Positions 28,155 through 41,401 of a DNA stretch of 64,000 nt are shown here, piece by piece. Within the stretch, counting starts at the first letter, position 1. Every line of letters begins with the position of its first letter. Location: contig NW_027473315.1 in the NCBI RefSeq assembly GCF_050947335.1, positions 1,116,001 through 1,180,000 on the forward strand, in the 5' to 3' direction. Origin of the DNA: Megachile rotundata (Eukaryota > Arthropoda > Insecta > Hymenoptera > Megachilidae). The notes under the pieces were generated by a model, which saw nothing but the letters and a program-made list of their open reading frames with translations, searched no databases and was not told where the DNA came from. The position numbers and the translations under genes were made by a program.

Positions 28155-29290
28155 TGATTGTGATTGTATGATTGTGATTGTATGATTGAGATTGTATGAT
28201 TGTGATTGTATTATTGTGATTGTATGATTGTGATTGTATGATTGTGATTGTATGATTGTGAATGTATGATTGTGATTGTATGATTGTGATTGTATGATTG
28301 TGATTGTATAGTAGTAATTGTATGATTGTCTTCGTATGATTGTGATCGTATGATTGTGATTGTATGATTGTGATTGTATGATTGTGATTGTATGATTGTG
28401 ATTGTATCATTGTGATTGTGTGATTGTGATCATATGATTGTGATTGTATGATTGTGATTGCATGATTGTGATTGTATGATTGTGATTGTATGATTTTGAT
28501 TGTATGACTGTTTTTGTATGATTGTGATTGTATGATTGTGATTGTATGATTGTGATTGTATGATTGTGATTGTATGATTGTGATTGTATGATTGTGATTG
28601 TATGATTGTGATTGTATGATTGCGATTGTATGATTGCCATAGTATGATTGGGATTGTGTGATTGTGATTGTATGATTGTGATTGTATGATTGAGATTGTA
28701 TGATTGTGATTGTATTATTGTGATTGTGATTGTATGATTGTGATTGTATGATTGTGAATGTGTGATTGTGATTGTATGATTGTTTTTGTATGATTGTGAT
28801 TGTATAGTAGTAATTGTATGTTTGCCATCGTATGATTGTGTTTGTATGATTGTTTTTGTATGATTGTGATTGTATAGTAGTAATTGTATGATTGTCTTCG
28901 TATGATTGTGATCGTATGATTGTGATAGTATGGTTGTGATTGTATGATTGTGATTGTATGATTGTGATTGTATGATTGTGATTGTATGATTGTTTTTATA
29001 TGATTGTGATTGTATGATTGTGATTGTATGATTGTGATTGCATGATTGTGATTGAATGATTGTGATTGTATAATTGTGATTGTACGATTGTGATTGTATG
29101 ATTGTGATTGTATGATTGCGATAGTATGATTGAGATTGTATGATTGTGATTGTATTATTGTGATTGTATGATTCTGATTGTATGATTGTGATTGTATGAT
29201 TGTGAATGTATGATTGTGATTGTATGATTGTGATTGTATGATTGTGATTGTATGATTGTGATTGTATGATTGTGATTGTATGATTGAGAT
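28155..29290 (+). repeat. Junction region after copy B, with a partial re-copy of its 3' end
   Basis: The first part (to about 28.62 kb) resembles 33.0-33.48 kb; a GATTTTG unit followed by a TGACTG unit occurs at both, 4,863 bp apart. From about 28,621 the sequence follows 27,411 onward: GCCATAG, GGGATTGTG, the 20-bp unit, TGTTTGCCATCG and TTTTTATA units. The offset is 1,210 bp, then 1,140 bp after a loss of 70 bp (five units). Confidence 0.8.
28715..28734 (+). repeat. 20-bp unit, copy 3
   Basis: It lies 1,210 bp after copy 2, within a partial re-copy of the end of copy B. Confidence 0.92.
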
Positions 29291-29658
29291 TGTATGATTG
29301 TGATTGTATTATTGTGATTGTATGATTGTGATTGTATGATTGTGATTGTATGATTGTGATTGTATGATTGTGAATGTATGATTGTGATTGTATGATTGTG
29401 ATTGTATGATTGTGATTGTATGGTTGTTTTTGTATGATTGTGATTGTATAGTAGTAATTGTATGATTGTCATCGTATGATTGTCTTCGTATGATTGTGAT
29501 CGTATGATTGTGATTGTATAGTAGTAATTGTATGATTGTCTTCGTATGATTGTGATCGTACGATAGTGATTGTATGATTGCGATTGTATGATTGTGATTG
29601 TATGATTGTGATTGTATGATTGTGATTGTATCATTGTGATTGTATGATTGTGATTATA

Positions 29659-29812
29659 TGATTGTGATTGCATGATTGTTTTTGTATGATTGTGATTGTA
29701 TGATTGTGATTTTATGATTGTGCCTGTATGATTGTGATGGTATGATTGTGATTGTATGATTGCGATTGTATGATTGCAATTTTATGAGTATGATTATATG
29801 ATTATGATTGTA
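29659..29812 (+). repeat. R block copy 6 (C1)
   Basis: The order of early units differs: the first unit begins TGATTG, and a GATTTTA unit directly precedes GTGCCTG. The tenth unit is TGAGTATG. Confidence 0.88.
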
Positions 29813-30218
29813 TGATTGTGATTGTATGATTGTTTTTGTATGATTGTGATTGTATGATTGTGATTGTATGATTGTGATTGTATTATTGTGATTGTATGAT
29901 TGTGATTGTATGATTGTGATTGTATGATTGCGATAGCATGATTGTGATTGTATGTTTGTGATTGTATGATTGTGATTGTATGATTGAGATTGCGTGATTG
30001 CGATTGTATTATTGTGATTGTGTGATTGTGATTGTATGATTGTTATTGTATGATTGTGAATGTATGATTGTGATTGTATGATTGTGATTGTATGATTGAG
30101 ATTGTATGATTGTTTTTGTATGATTGTGATTGTATAGTAGTAATTGTATGATTGTCATCGTATAATTGTGATCGTATGATTGTGATCGTATGATTGTGAT
30201 TGTATGATTGTGATTGTA

Positions 30219-30442
30219 TCATTGTGATTGAATGATTGTGAGCGTATGATTGCGAGTGTATGATTGTGATTGTATGATTGTTATTGTATGATTGTGATTG
30301 TATGATTGTGATCGTACGATTGTGATCGTATGATGGTGATTGTATGATTGTGATCGTTTGATTGTGGTTGTATAATTATGGTTCTATTATTGTGATTGTA
30401 TGATTGTTCTTGTATGATTATGATCGTATGATTGTAATTGCA
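30219..30442 (+). repeat. S block copy 7 (in C1)
   Basis: It has GCGAGTG, GTTATTG in place of the T5 unit, TGATGGTGATTG and the ATGGTTCTA form. These define a subtype shared only with the copy at 36,307-36,530. Confidence 0.9.
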
Positions 30443-30848
30443 TGATTGTGATTGTATAATTGTGATTGTATGATTGTGATTGTATGATTGTGATTGTATG
30501 ATTGCGATAGTATGATTGTGATTGTATGATTGTGATTGTACGATTGTGATTGTATGATTGTGATTGTATGATTGTGATTGTATGATTGTGATTGTATGAT
30601 TGTGATTGTATGATTGTGATTGTATGATTGTGATTGTATTATTGTGATTGTATGATTGCGATAGTATGATTGTGATTGTATGATTGTGATTGTATGATTG
30701 TGATTGTATGATTGTGATTGTATGATTGAGATTGTATGATTGTGATTGTATTATTGTGATTGTATGATTGTGATTGTATGATTGTGATTGTATGATTGTG
30801 AATGTATGATTGTGATTGTATGATTGTGATTGTATGATTGTGATTGTA

Positions 30849-30861
30849 TGATTATTTTGTA
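30849..30861 (+). repeat. 13-bp unit, copy 8 (C1)
   Basis: Consensus subtype: the unit after TCATCG is the plain consensus rather than GAGATTG. This subtype is shared with copies 9 and 10. Confidence 0.9.
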
Positions 30862-31439
30862 TGATTGTGATTGTATAGTAGTAATTGTATGATTGTCATC
30901 GTATGATTGTGATTGTATGATTGTGATTGTATAGTAGTAATTGTATGATTGTCTTCGTATGATTGTGATCGTATGATTGTGATTGTATGATTGTGATTGT
31001 ATGATTGTGATTGTATGATTGTGATTGTATGATTGTGATTGTATCATTGTGATTGTATGATTGTGATCATATGATTGTGATTGCATGATTGTGATTGTAT
31101 GATTGTTTTTGTATGATTGTGATTGTACAGTAGTAATTGTATGATTGTCATCGTATGATTGTGATTGTATGATTGTTTTTGTATGATTGTGATTGTATAG
31201 TAGTAATTGTATGATTGACTTCGTATGATTGTGATCGTATGATTGTGATTGTATGATTGTGATTGTATGATTGTGATTGTATGATTGTGATTGTATCATT
31301 GTGACTGTATGATTGTGATCATATGATTGTGATTGTATGATTGTGATTGTATGATTGTTTTTGTATGATTGTGATTGTATGATTGTGATTGTATGATTGT
31401 GATTGTATGATTGTGATTGTATGATTGTGATTGTATGAT

Positions 31440-34400
31440 TGTGATTGTATGATTGTGATTGTATGATTGTGATTGTATGATTGTGATTGTATGATTGTGA
31501 TTGTATGATTGTGATTGTATGATTGTGAATGTATGATTGTGATTGTATGATTGTGATTGTATGATTGTTTTTGTATGATTGTGATTGTATAGTAGTAATT
31601 GTATGTTTGTCATCGTATGATTGTGATTGTATGATTGTTTTTGTATGATTGTGATTGTATAGTAGTAATTGTATGATTGTCTTCGTATGATTGTCATCGT
31701 ATGATTGTGATTGTATGATTGTGATTGCATGATTGTGATTGAATGATTGTGATTGTATGATTGTGATTGTACGATTGTGATTGTATGATTGCGATAGTAT
31801 GATTGTGATTGTATGATTGTGTTTGTATGATTGTGATTGCATGATTGTGATTTTATGATTGTGATTGTATGATTGCGATTGTATGATTGAGATTGTATGG
31901 TTGTGATTGTATTATTGTGATTGTATGATTGTGATTGTATGATTGTGATTGTATGATTGTGGTTGTATGATTTTGATTGTATGATAGTGATTGTATGATT
32001 GTGATTGTATGATTGGCATTGTATGATTGAGATTGTATGATTGTGATTGTATGATTGTGATTGTATGATTGTTTTTGTATGATTGTGATTGTATAGTAGT
32101 AATTGTATGATTGTCATCGTATGATTGTGATTGTATGATTGTTTTTGTATGATTGTGATTGTATAGTAGTAATTGTATGATTGTCTTCGTATGATTGTGA
32201 TCGTATGATTGTGATTGTACGATTGTGATTGTATGATTGTGATTGTATGATTGTGATTGTATGATTGTGATTGTATCATTGTGATTGTATGATTGTGATC
32301 ATATGATTGTGATTGTATGATTGTGATTGTATGATTGTGATTGTATGATTGTGATTGTATGATTGCGATAGTATGATTGTGATTGTATGATTGTGATTGT
32401 ATGATTGTGATTGTATGATTGTGATTGTATGATTGTGATTGTATGATTGTGATTGTATGATTGCGATAGTATGATTGTGATTGTATGATTGTGATTGTAT
32501 GATTGTGATTGTATGATTGTGATTGTATGATTGTGATTGTATGATTGAGATTGTATGATTGTGATTGTATTATTGTGATTGTATGATTGTGATTGTATGA
32601 TTGTGATTGTATGATTGTCAATGTATGATTGTGATTGTATGATTGTGATTGTATGATTGTTTTTGTATGATTGTGATTGTATAGTAGTAATTGTATGTTT
32701 GTCATCGTATGATTGTGATTGTATGATTGTTTTTGTATGATTGTGATTGTATAGTAGTAATTGTATGATTGTCTTCGTATGATTGTCATCGTATGATTGT
32801 GATTGTATGATTGTGATTGTATGATTGTGATTGCATGATTGTGATTGAATGATTGTGATTGTATGATTGTGATTGTACGATTGTGATTGTATGATTGCGA
32901 TAGTATGATTGTGATTGTATGATTGTGTTTGTATGATTGTGATTGCATGATTGTGATTTTATGATTGTGATTGTATGATTGCGATTGTATGATTGAGATT
33001 GTATGATTGTGATTGTATTATTGTGATTGTATGATTGTGATTGTATGATTGTGATTGTATGATTGTGATTGTATGATTGTGAATGTATGATTGTGATTGT
33101 ATGATTGTGATTGTATGATTGTGATTGTATGATTGTTTTTGTATGATTGTGATTGTATAGTAGTAATTGTATGATTGTCTTCGTATGATTGTGATCGTAT
33201 GATTGTGATTGTATGATTGTGATTGTATGATTGTGATTGTATGATTGTGATTGTATGATTGTGATTGTATCATTGTGATTGTGTGATTGTGATCATATGA
33301 TTGTGATTGTATGATTGTGATTGCATGATTGTGATTGTATGATTGTGATTGTATGATTTTGATTGTATGACTGTTTTTGTATGATTGTGATTGTATGATT
33401 GTGATTGTATGATTGTGATTGTATGATTGTGATTGTATGATTGTGATTGTATGATTGTGATTGTATGATTGTGATTGTATGATTGTGGTTGTATGATTTT
33501 GATTGTATGATAGTGATTGTATGATTGTGATTGTATGATTGGCATTGTATGATTGAGATTGTATGATTGTGATTGTATGATTGTGATTGTATGATTGTTT
33601 TTGTATGATTGTGATTGTATAGTAGTAATTGTATGATTGTCATCGTATGATTGTGATTGTATGATTGTTTTTGTATGATTGTGATTGTATAGTAGTAATT
33701 GTATGATTGTCTTCGTATGATTGTGATCGTATGATTGTGATTGTACGATTGTGATTGTATGATTGTGATTGTATGATTGTGATTGTATGATTGTGATTGT
33801 ATCATTGTGATTGTATGATTATGATCATATGATTGAGATTGTATGATTGTGATTGTATGATTGTGATTGTATGATTGTGATTGTATGATTGCGATAGTAT
33901 GATTGTGATTGTATGATTGTGATTGTATGATTGTGATTGTATGATTGAGATTGTATGATTGTGATTGTATGATTGTGATTGTATGATTGAGATTGTATGA
34001 TTCTGATTGTATTATTGTGATTGTATGATTGTGATTGTATGATTGTGATTGTATGATTGTGAATGTATGATTGTGAATGTATGATTGTGATTGTATGATT
34101 GTGATTGTATGATTGTGATTGTATGATTGTTTTTGTATGATTGTGATTGTATAGTAGTAATTGTATGATTGTCATCGTATGATTGTGATTGTATGATTGT
34201 TTTTGTATGATTGTGATTGTATGATTGTGATTGTATGATTGTGATTGTATAGTAGTAATTGTATGATTGTCTTCGTATGATTGTGATCGTATGATTGTGA
34301 TTGTGTGATTGTGATTGTATGATTGTGATTGTATGATTGTGATTGTATGATTGTGATTGTATCATTGTGATTGTATGATTGTGATCATATGATTGTGAAT

Positions 34401-35210
34401 GTATGATTGTGATTGTATGATTGTGATTGTATGATTGTGATTGTATGGTTGTTTTTATATGATTGTGATTGTATAGTAGTAATTGTATGATTGTCATCGT
34501 ATGATTGTGATTGTATGATTGTTTTTGTATGATTGTGATTGTATAGTAGTAATTGTATGATTGTCTTCGTATGACTGTGATCGTATGATTGTGATTGTAT
34601 GATTGTGATTGTATGATTGTTTTTGTATGATTGTGATTGTATGATTGTGATTGTATGATTATTTTGTATGATTGTGATTGTATAGTAGTAATTGTATGAT
34701 TGTCATCGTATGATTGTGATTGTATGATTGTGATTGTATAGTAGTAATTGTATGATTGTCTTCGTATGATTGTGATCGTATGATTGTGATTGTATGATTG
34801 TGATTGTATGATTGTGATTGTATGATTGTGATTGTATCATTGTGATTGTATGATTGTTATCATATGATTGTGATTGCATGATTGTGATTGTATGATTGTT
34901 TTTGTATGATTGTGATTGTATAGTAGTAATTGTATGATTGTCATCGTATGATTGTGATTGTATGATTGTTTTTGTATGATTGTGATTGTATAGTAGTAAT
35001 TGTATGATTGACTTCGTATGATTGTGATCGTATGATTGTGATTGTATGATTGTGATTGTATGATTGTGATTGTATGATTGTGATTGTATCATTGTGACTG
35101 TATGATTGTGATCATATGATTGTGATTGTATGATTGTGATTGTACGATTGTTTTTGTATGATTGTGATTGTATGTTTGTGATTGTATGATTGTGATGGTA
35201 TGATTGTGAT
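31440..35210 (+). repeat. Array between C1 and C2, with nested local duplications
   Basis: The TGTTTGTCATCG-containing stretch near 31.51-31.85 kb recurs near 32.60-32.96 kb at an offset of 1,092 bp, and again near 37.64-37.99 kb. The stretch with the GGCATTG unit (32,011) recurs at 33,537, an offset of 1,526 bp (109 units). The consensus-subtype 13-bp unit at 34,656 opens a segment that matches C1 and C2. No other structure was seen. Confidence 0.78.
34656..34668 (+). repeat. 13-bp unit, copy 9
   Basis: Consensus subtype. The segment from here to about 35.1 kb matches the one starting at 36,839, 2,183 bp further on. Confidence 0.9.
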
Positions 35211-35592
35211 TGTATGATTGTGATTGTATTATTGTGATTGTATGATTGTGATTGTATGATTGTGATTGTATGATTGTGATTGTATGATTGTGATTGTATG
35301 ATTGTGAATGTATGATTGTGATTGTATGATTGTGATTGTATGATTGTGATTGTATGGTTGTTTTTGTATGATTGTGATTGTATAGTAGTAATTGTATGAT
35401 TGTCATCGTATGATTGTCTTCGTATGATTGTGATCGTATGATTGTGATTGTATAGTAGTAATTGTATGATTGTCTTCGTATGATTGTGATCGTACGATAG
35501 TGATTGTATGATTGTGATTGTATGATTGTGATTGTATGATTGTGATTGTATGATTGTGATTGTATCATTGTGATTGTATGATTGTGATTATA

Positions 35593-35746
35593 TGATTGTG
35601 ATTGCATGATTGTTTTTGTATGATTGTGATTGTATGATTGTGATTGTATGATTGTGCCTGTATGATTGTGATGGTATGATTGTGATTGTATGATTGCGAT
35701 TGTATGATTGAAATTTTATGAGTGTGATTATATGATTATGATTGTA
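35593..35746 (+). repeat. R block copy 7 (C2)
   Basis: Counterpart of copy 6 at an offset of 5,934 bp. It has TGAAATTTTA in the ninth unit. Confidence 0.88.
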
Positions 35747-36306
35747 TGATTGTGATTGTATGATTGTTTTTGTATGATTGTGATTGTATGATTGTGATTG
35801 TATGATTGTTCTTGTATGATTATGATCGTATGATTGTAATTGCATGATTGTGATTGTATGATTGTGATTGTATGATTGTGTTTGTATGATTGTGATTATA
35901 TGATTGCGATAGTACGATTGTGATTGTATGATTGCGATTGTATGACTGCGATTGTATGATTGTGATTGTATTATTGTGATTGTATGATTGTGATTGTATG
36001 ATTGTGATTGTATGATTGCGATAGCATGATTGTGATTGTATGTTTGTGATTGTATGATTGTGATTGTATGATTGAGATTGCGTGATTGCGATTGTATTAT
36101 TGTGATTGTGTGATTGTGATTGTATGATTGTTATTGTATGATTGTGAATGTATGATTGTGATTGTATGATTGTGATTGTATGATTGAGATTGTATGATTG
36201 TTTTTGTATGATTGTGATTGTATAGTAGTAATTGTATGATTGTCATCGTATAATTGTGATCGTATGATTGTGATCGTATGATTGTGATTGTATGATTGTG
36301 ATTGTA

Positions 36307-36530
36307 TCATTGTGATTGAATGATTGTGAGCGTATGATTGCGAGTGTATGATTGTGATTGTATGATTGTTATTGTATGATTGTGATTGTATGATTGTGAT
36401 CGTACGATTGTGGTCGTATGATGGTGATTGTATGATTGTGATCGTTTGATTGTGGTTGTATAATTATGGTTCTATTATTGTGATTGTATGATTGTTCTTG
36501 TATGATTATGATCGTATGATTGTAATTGCA
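36307..36530 (+). repeat. S block copy 8 (in C2), last in the window
   Basis: It is of the same subtype as copy 7, with one further change: GTGGTCG where copy 7 has GTGATCG after the GTACG unit. No S block was found from here to base 64,000. Confidence 0.9.
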
Positions 36531-36838
36531 TGATTGTGATTGTATAATTGTGATTGTATGATTGTGATTGTATGATTGTGATTGTATGATTGCGATAGTA
36601 TGATTGTGATTGTATGATTGTGATTGTACGATTGTGATTGTATGATTGTGATTGTATGATTGTGATTGTATGATTGTGATTGTATGATTGTGATTGTATG
36701 ATTGTGATTGTATGATTGAAATTGTATGATTGTGATTGTATTATTGTGATTGTATGATTGTGATTGTATGATTGTGATTGTATGATTGTGAATGTATGAT
36801 TGTGATTGTATGATTGTGATTGTATGATTGTGATTGTA

Positions 36839-36851
36839 TGATTATTTTGTA
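36839..36851 (+). repeat. 13-bp unit, copy 10 (C2)
   Basis: Consensus subtype and counterpart of the unit at 30,849. Confidence 0.9.
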
Positions 36852-37429
36852 TGATTGTGATTGTATAGTAGTAATTGTATGATTGTCATCGTATGATTGT
36901 GATTGTATGATTGTGATTGTATAGTAGTAATTGTATGATTGTCTTCGTATGATTGTGATCGTATGATTGTGATTGTATGATTGTGATTGTATAATTGTGA
37001 TTGTATGATTGTGATTGTATCATTGTGATTGTATGATTGTGATCATATGATTGTGATTGCATGATTGTGATTGTATGATTGTTTTTGTATGATTGTGATT
37101 GTATAGTAGTAATTGTATGATTGTCATCGTATGATTGTGATTGTATGATTGTTTTTGTATGATTGTGATTGTATAGTAGTAATTGTATGATTGACTTCGT
37201 ATGATTGTGATCGTATGATTGTGATTGTATGATTGTGATTGTATGATTGTGATTGTATGATTGTGATTGTATCATTGTGACTGTATGATTGTGATCATAT
37301 GATTGTGATTGTATGATTGTGATTGTATGATTGTTTTTGTATGATTGTGATTGTATGATTGTGATTGTATGATTGTGATTGTATGATTGTGATTGTATGA
37401 TTGTGATTGTATGATTGTGATTGTATTAT

Positions 37430-40400
37430 TGTGATTGTATGATTGTGATTGTATGATTGTGATTGTATGATTGTGATTGTATGATTGCGATAGTATGATT
37501 GCGATTGTATGATTGTGATTGTATGATTGTGATTGTATGATTGTGATTGTATGATTGTGATTGTATGATTGAGATTGTATGATTGTGATTGTATTATTGT
37601 GATTGTATGATTGTGATTGTATGATTGTGATTGTATGATTGTGATTGTATGATTGTGAATGTATGATTGTGATTGTATGATTGTGATTGTATGATTGTTT
37701 TTGTATGATTGTGATTGTATAGTAGTAATTGTATGTTTGTCATCGTATGATTGTGATTGTATGATTGTTTTTGTATGATTGTGATTGTATAGTAGTAATT
37801 GTATGATTGTCTTCGTATGATTGTCATCGTATGATTGTGATTGTATGATTGTGATTGTATGATTGTGATTGCATGATTGTGATTGAATGATTGTGATTGT
37901 ATGATTGTGATTGTACGATTGTGATTGTATGATTGCGATAGTATGATTGTGATTGTATGATTGTGTTTGTATGATTGTGATTGCATGATTGTGATTTTAT
38001 GATTGTGATTGTATGATTGCGATTGTATGATTGAGATTGTATGATTGTGATTGTATTATTGTGATTGTATGATTGTGATTGTATGATTGTGATTGTATGA
38101 TTGTGATTGTATGATTGTGAATGTATGATTGTGATTGTATGATTGTGATTGTATGATTGTGATTGTATGATTGTTTTTGTATGATTGTGATTGTATAGTA
38201 GTAATTGTATGATTGTCTTCGTATGATTGTGATCGTATGATTGTGATTGTATGATTGTGATTGTATGATTGTGATTGTATGATTGTGATTGTATCATTGT
38301 GATTGTGTGATTGTGATCATATGATTGTGATTGTATGATTGAGATTGTATGATTGTGATTGTATGATTGTGATTGTATGATTGAGATTGTATGATTCTGA
38401 TTGTATTATTGTGATTGTATGATTGTGATTGTATGATTGTGATTGTATGATTGTGAATGTATGATTGTGAATGTATGATTGTGATTGTATGATTGTGATT
38501 GTATGATTGTGATTGTATGATTGTTTTTGTATGATTGTGATTGTATAGTAGTAATTGTATGATTGTCATCGTATGATTGTGATTGTATGATTGTTTTTGT
38601 ATGATTGTGATTGTATAGTAGTAATTGTATGATTGTCTTCGTATGATTGTGATCGTATGATTGTGATTGTATGATTGTGATTGTATGATTGTGATTGTAT
38701 GATTGTGATTGTATCATTGTGGTTGTATGATTGTGATCATATGATTGTGATCATATGATTGTGATTGTATGATTGTTTTTGTATGATTGTGATTGTATGA
38801 TTGTGATTGTATGATTGTGATTGTATAGTAGTAATTGTATGATTGTCTTCGTATGATTGTGATCGTATGATTGTGATTGTATGATTGTGATTGTATGATT
38901 GTGATTGTATGATTGTGATTGTATGATTGTGATTGTATGATTGTGATTGTATTATTGTGATTGTATGATTGTGATTGTATGATTGTGATTGTATGATTGC
39001 GATAGTATGATTGTGATTGTATGATTGTGATTGTCTGATTGTGATTGTATGATTGCGATAGTATGATTGTGATTGTATGACTGTGATTGTATGATTGTGA
39101 TTGTATAATTGTGATTGTATGATTGAGATTGTATGATTGTGATTGTATTATTGTGATTGTATGATTGTGATTGTATGATTGTGATTGTATGATTGTGAAT
39201 GTATGATTGTGATTGTATGATAGTGATTGTGTGATTCTGATTGTATGATTGTTTTTGTATGATTGTGATTGTATAGTAGTAATTGTATGATTGTCATCGT
39301 ATGATTGTGATTGTATGATTGTTTTTGTATGATTGTGATTGTATAGTAGTAATTGTATGATTGTCTTCGTATGATTGTGATCGTATGATAGTGATTGTAT
39401 GATTGTGATTTTATGATTGTGATTGTATGATTGCGATAGTATGATTGTGATTGTATGATTGTGATTGTATGATTGTGATTGTATGATTGTGATTGTATGA
39501 TTGTGATTGTATGATTGTGATTGTATGATTGTGATTGTATGACTGTGATTGTATGATTGAGATTGTATGATTGTGATTGTATTATTGTGATTGTATGATT
39601 GTGATTGTATGATTGTGATTGTATGATTGTGATTGTATGATTGTGAATGTATGATTGTGATTGTATGATTGTGATTGTATGATTGTGATTGTATGGCTGT
39701 TTTTATATGATTGTGATTGTATAGTAGTAATTGTATGATTGTCATCGTATGATTGTGATTGTATGATTGTTTTTGTATGATTGTGATTGTATAGTAGTAA
39801 TTGTATGATTGTCTTCGTATGACTGTGATCGTATGATTGTGATTGTATGATTGTGATTGTATGATTGTGATTGTATGATTGTGATTTTATGATTGTGATT
39901 GTATCATTGTGATTGTATGATTGTGATCATATGATTGTGATTGTATGATTGTGATTGTATGATTGTTTTTGTATGATTGTGATTGTATGATTGTGATTGT
40001 ATGATTGTGATTGTATGATTGTGATTGTATTATTGTGATTGTATGATTGTGATTGTATGATTGTGATTGTATGATTGCGATAGTATGATTGTGATTGTAT
40101 GATTGTGATTGTATGATTGTGATTGTATGATTGCGATAGTATGATTGTGATTGTATGATTGTGATTGTATGATTGTGATTGTATAATTGTGATTGTATGA
40201 TTGAGATTGTATGATTGTGATTGTATTATTGTGATTGTATGATTGTGATTGTATGATTGTGATTGTATGATTGTGAATGTATGATTGTGATTGTATGATA
40301 GTGATTGTGTGATTCTGATTGTATGATTGTTTTTGTATGATTGTGATTGTATAGTAGTAATTGTATGATTGTCATCGTATGATTGTGATTGTATGATTGT

Positions 40401-41401
40401 TTTTGTATGATTGTGATTGTATAGTAGTAATTGTATGATTGTCTTCGTATGATTGTGATCGTATGATAGTGATTGTATGATTGTGACTGTATGATTGTGA
40501 TTGTATGATTGTGATTGTATGATTGTGATTGTATGATTGTGATTGTATCATTGTGATTGTATGATTGTGATTATATGATTGTGATTGCATGATTGTTTTT
40601 GTATGATTGTGATTGTATGATTGTGCCTGTATGATTGTGATGGTATGATTGTGATTGTATGATTGCGATTGTATGATTGCAATTTTATGAGTGTGATTAT
40701 ATGATTATGATTGTATGATTGTGATTGTATGATTGTTTTTGTATGATTGTGATTGTATGATTGTGATTGTATGATTGTGATTGTATGATTGTGATTGTAT
40801 TATTGTGATTGTATGATTGTGATTGTATGATTGCGATAGTATGATTGTGATTGTATGATTGTGATTGTATGATTGTGATTGTATGATTGTGATTGTATGA
40901 TTGTGGATGTATGATTGTGATTGTATGATTGCGATAGTATGATTGTGATTGTATGATTGTGATTGTATGATTGTGATTGTATCATTGTGATTGTATGATT
41001 GTGATCATATGATTGTGATTGTATGATTGTGATTATATGATTGTTTTTGTATGATTGTGATTGTATGATTGTGATTGTACGATTGTGATTGTATGATTGT
41101 GATTGTATTATTGTGATTGTATGATTGTGATTGTATGATTGTGATTGTATGATTGCGATAGTATGATTGTGATTGTATGATTGTGATTGTATGATTGTGA
41201 TTGTATGATTGCGATAGTATGATTGTGATTGTATGATTGTGATTGTATGATTGTGATTGTATAATTGTGATTGTATGATTGAGATTGTATGATTGTGATT
41301 GTATTATTGTGATTGTATGATTGTGATTGTATGATTGTGATTGTATGATTGTGAATGTATGATTGTGATTGTATGATAGTGATTGTGTGATTCTGATTGT
41401 A
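37430..41401 (+). repeat. Array between C2 and D1
   Basis: 37.64-37.99 kb matches the TGTTTGTCATCG stretches of 31.5 and 32.6 kb. From the TGACTGTGATCG unit at about 39.82 kb to about 40.62 kb the sequence matches 49.20-50.0 kb at an offset of 9,376 bp. R block copy 8 ends at 40,715. The rest is consensus runs and T cassettes. Confidence 0.78.
40576..40715 (+). repeat. R block copy 8, shortened to 10 units
   Basis: Only one consensus unit separates the T5 unit from GTGCCTG, giving 140 bp. This is a one-unit loss relative to the related copy at 49,952. Confidence 0.88.

Larger units (their letters stand above)
29290..31440 (+). repeat. Segment C1 (approximate limits)
   Basis: It shares ordered private variants with C2 (about 35,210-37,430): TGGTTGTTTTTG, CGATAGTG after TGTGATCGTA, R block copy 6, the GCGATAGCA unit, the subtype of S block copy 7 and the consensus-subtype 13-bp unit. 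The offset runs from 5,934 through 6,088 to 5,990 bp. The steps are +154 and -98 bp, both whole numbers of units. Confidence 0.8.
35210..37430 (+). repeat. Segment C2 (approximate limits)
   Basis: Second copy of C1. Relative to C1 it has an added stretch near 35.80-35.95 kb that repeats the GTTCTTG, TTATGATCG and GTAATTGCA units. It lacks a short TTATTG/GCGATAG stretch that C1 has near 30.64 kb. Confidence 0.8.
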
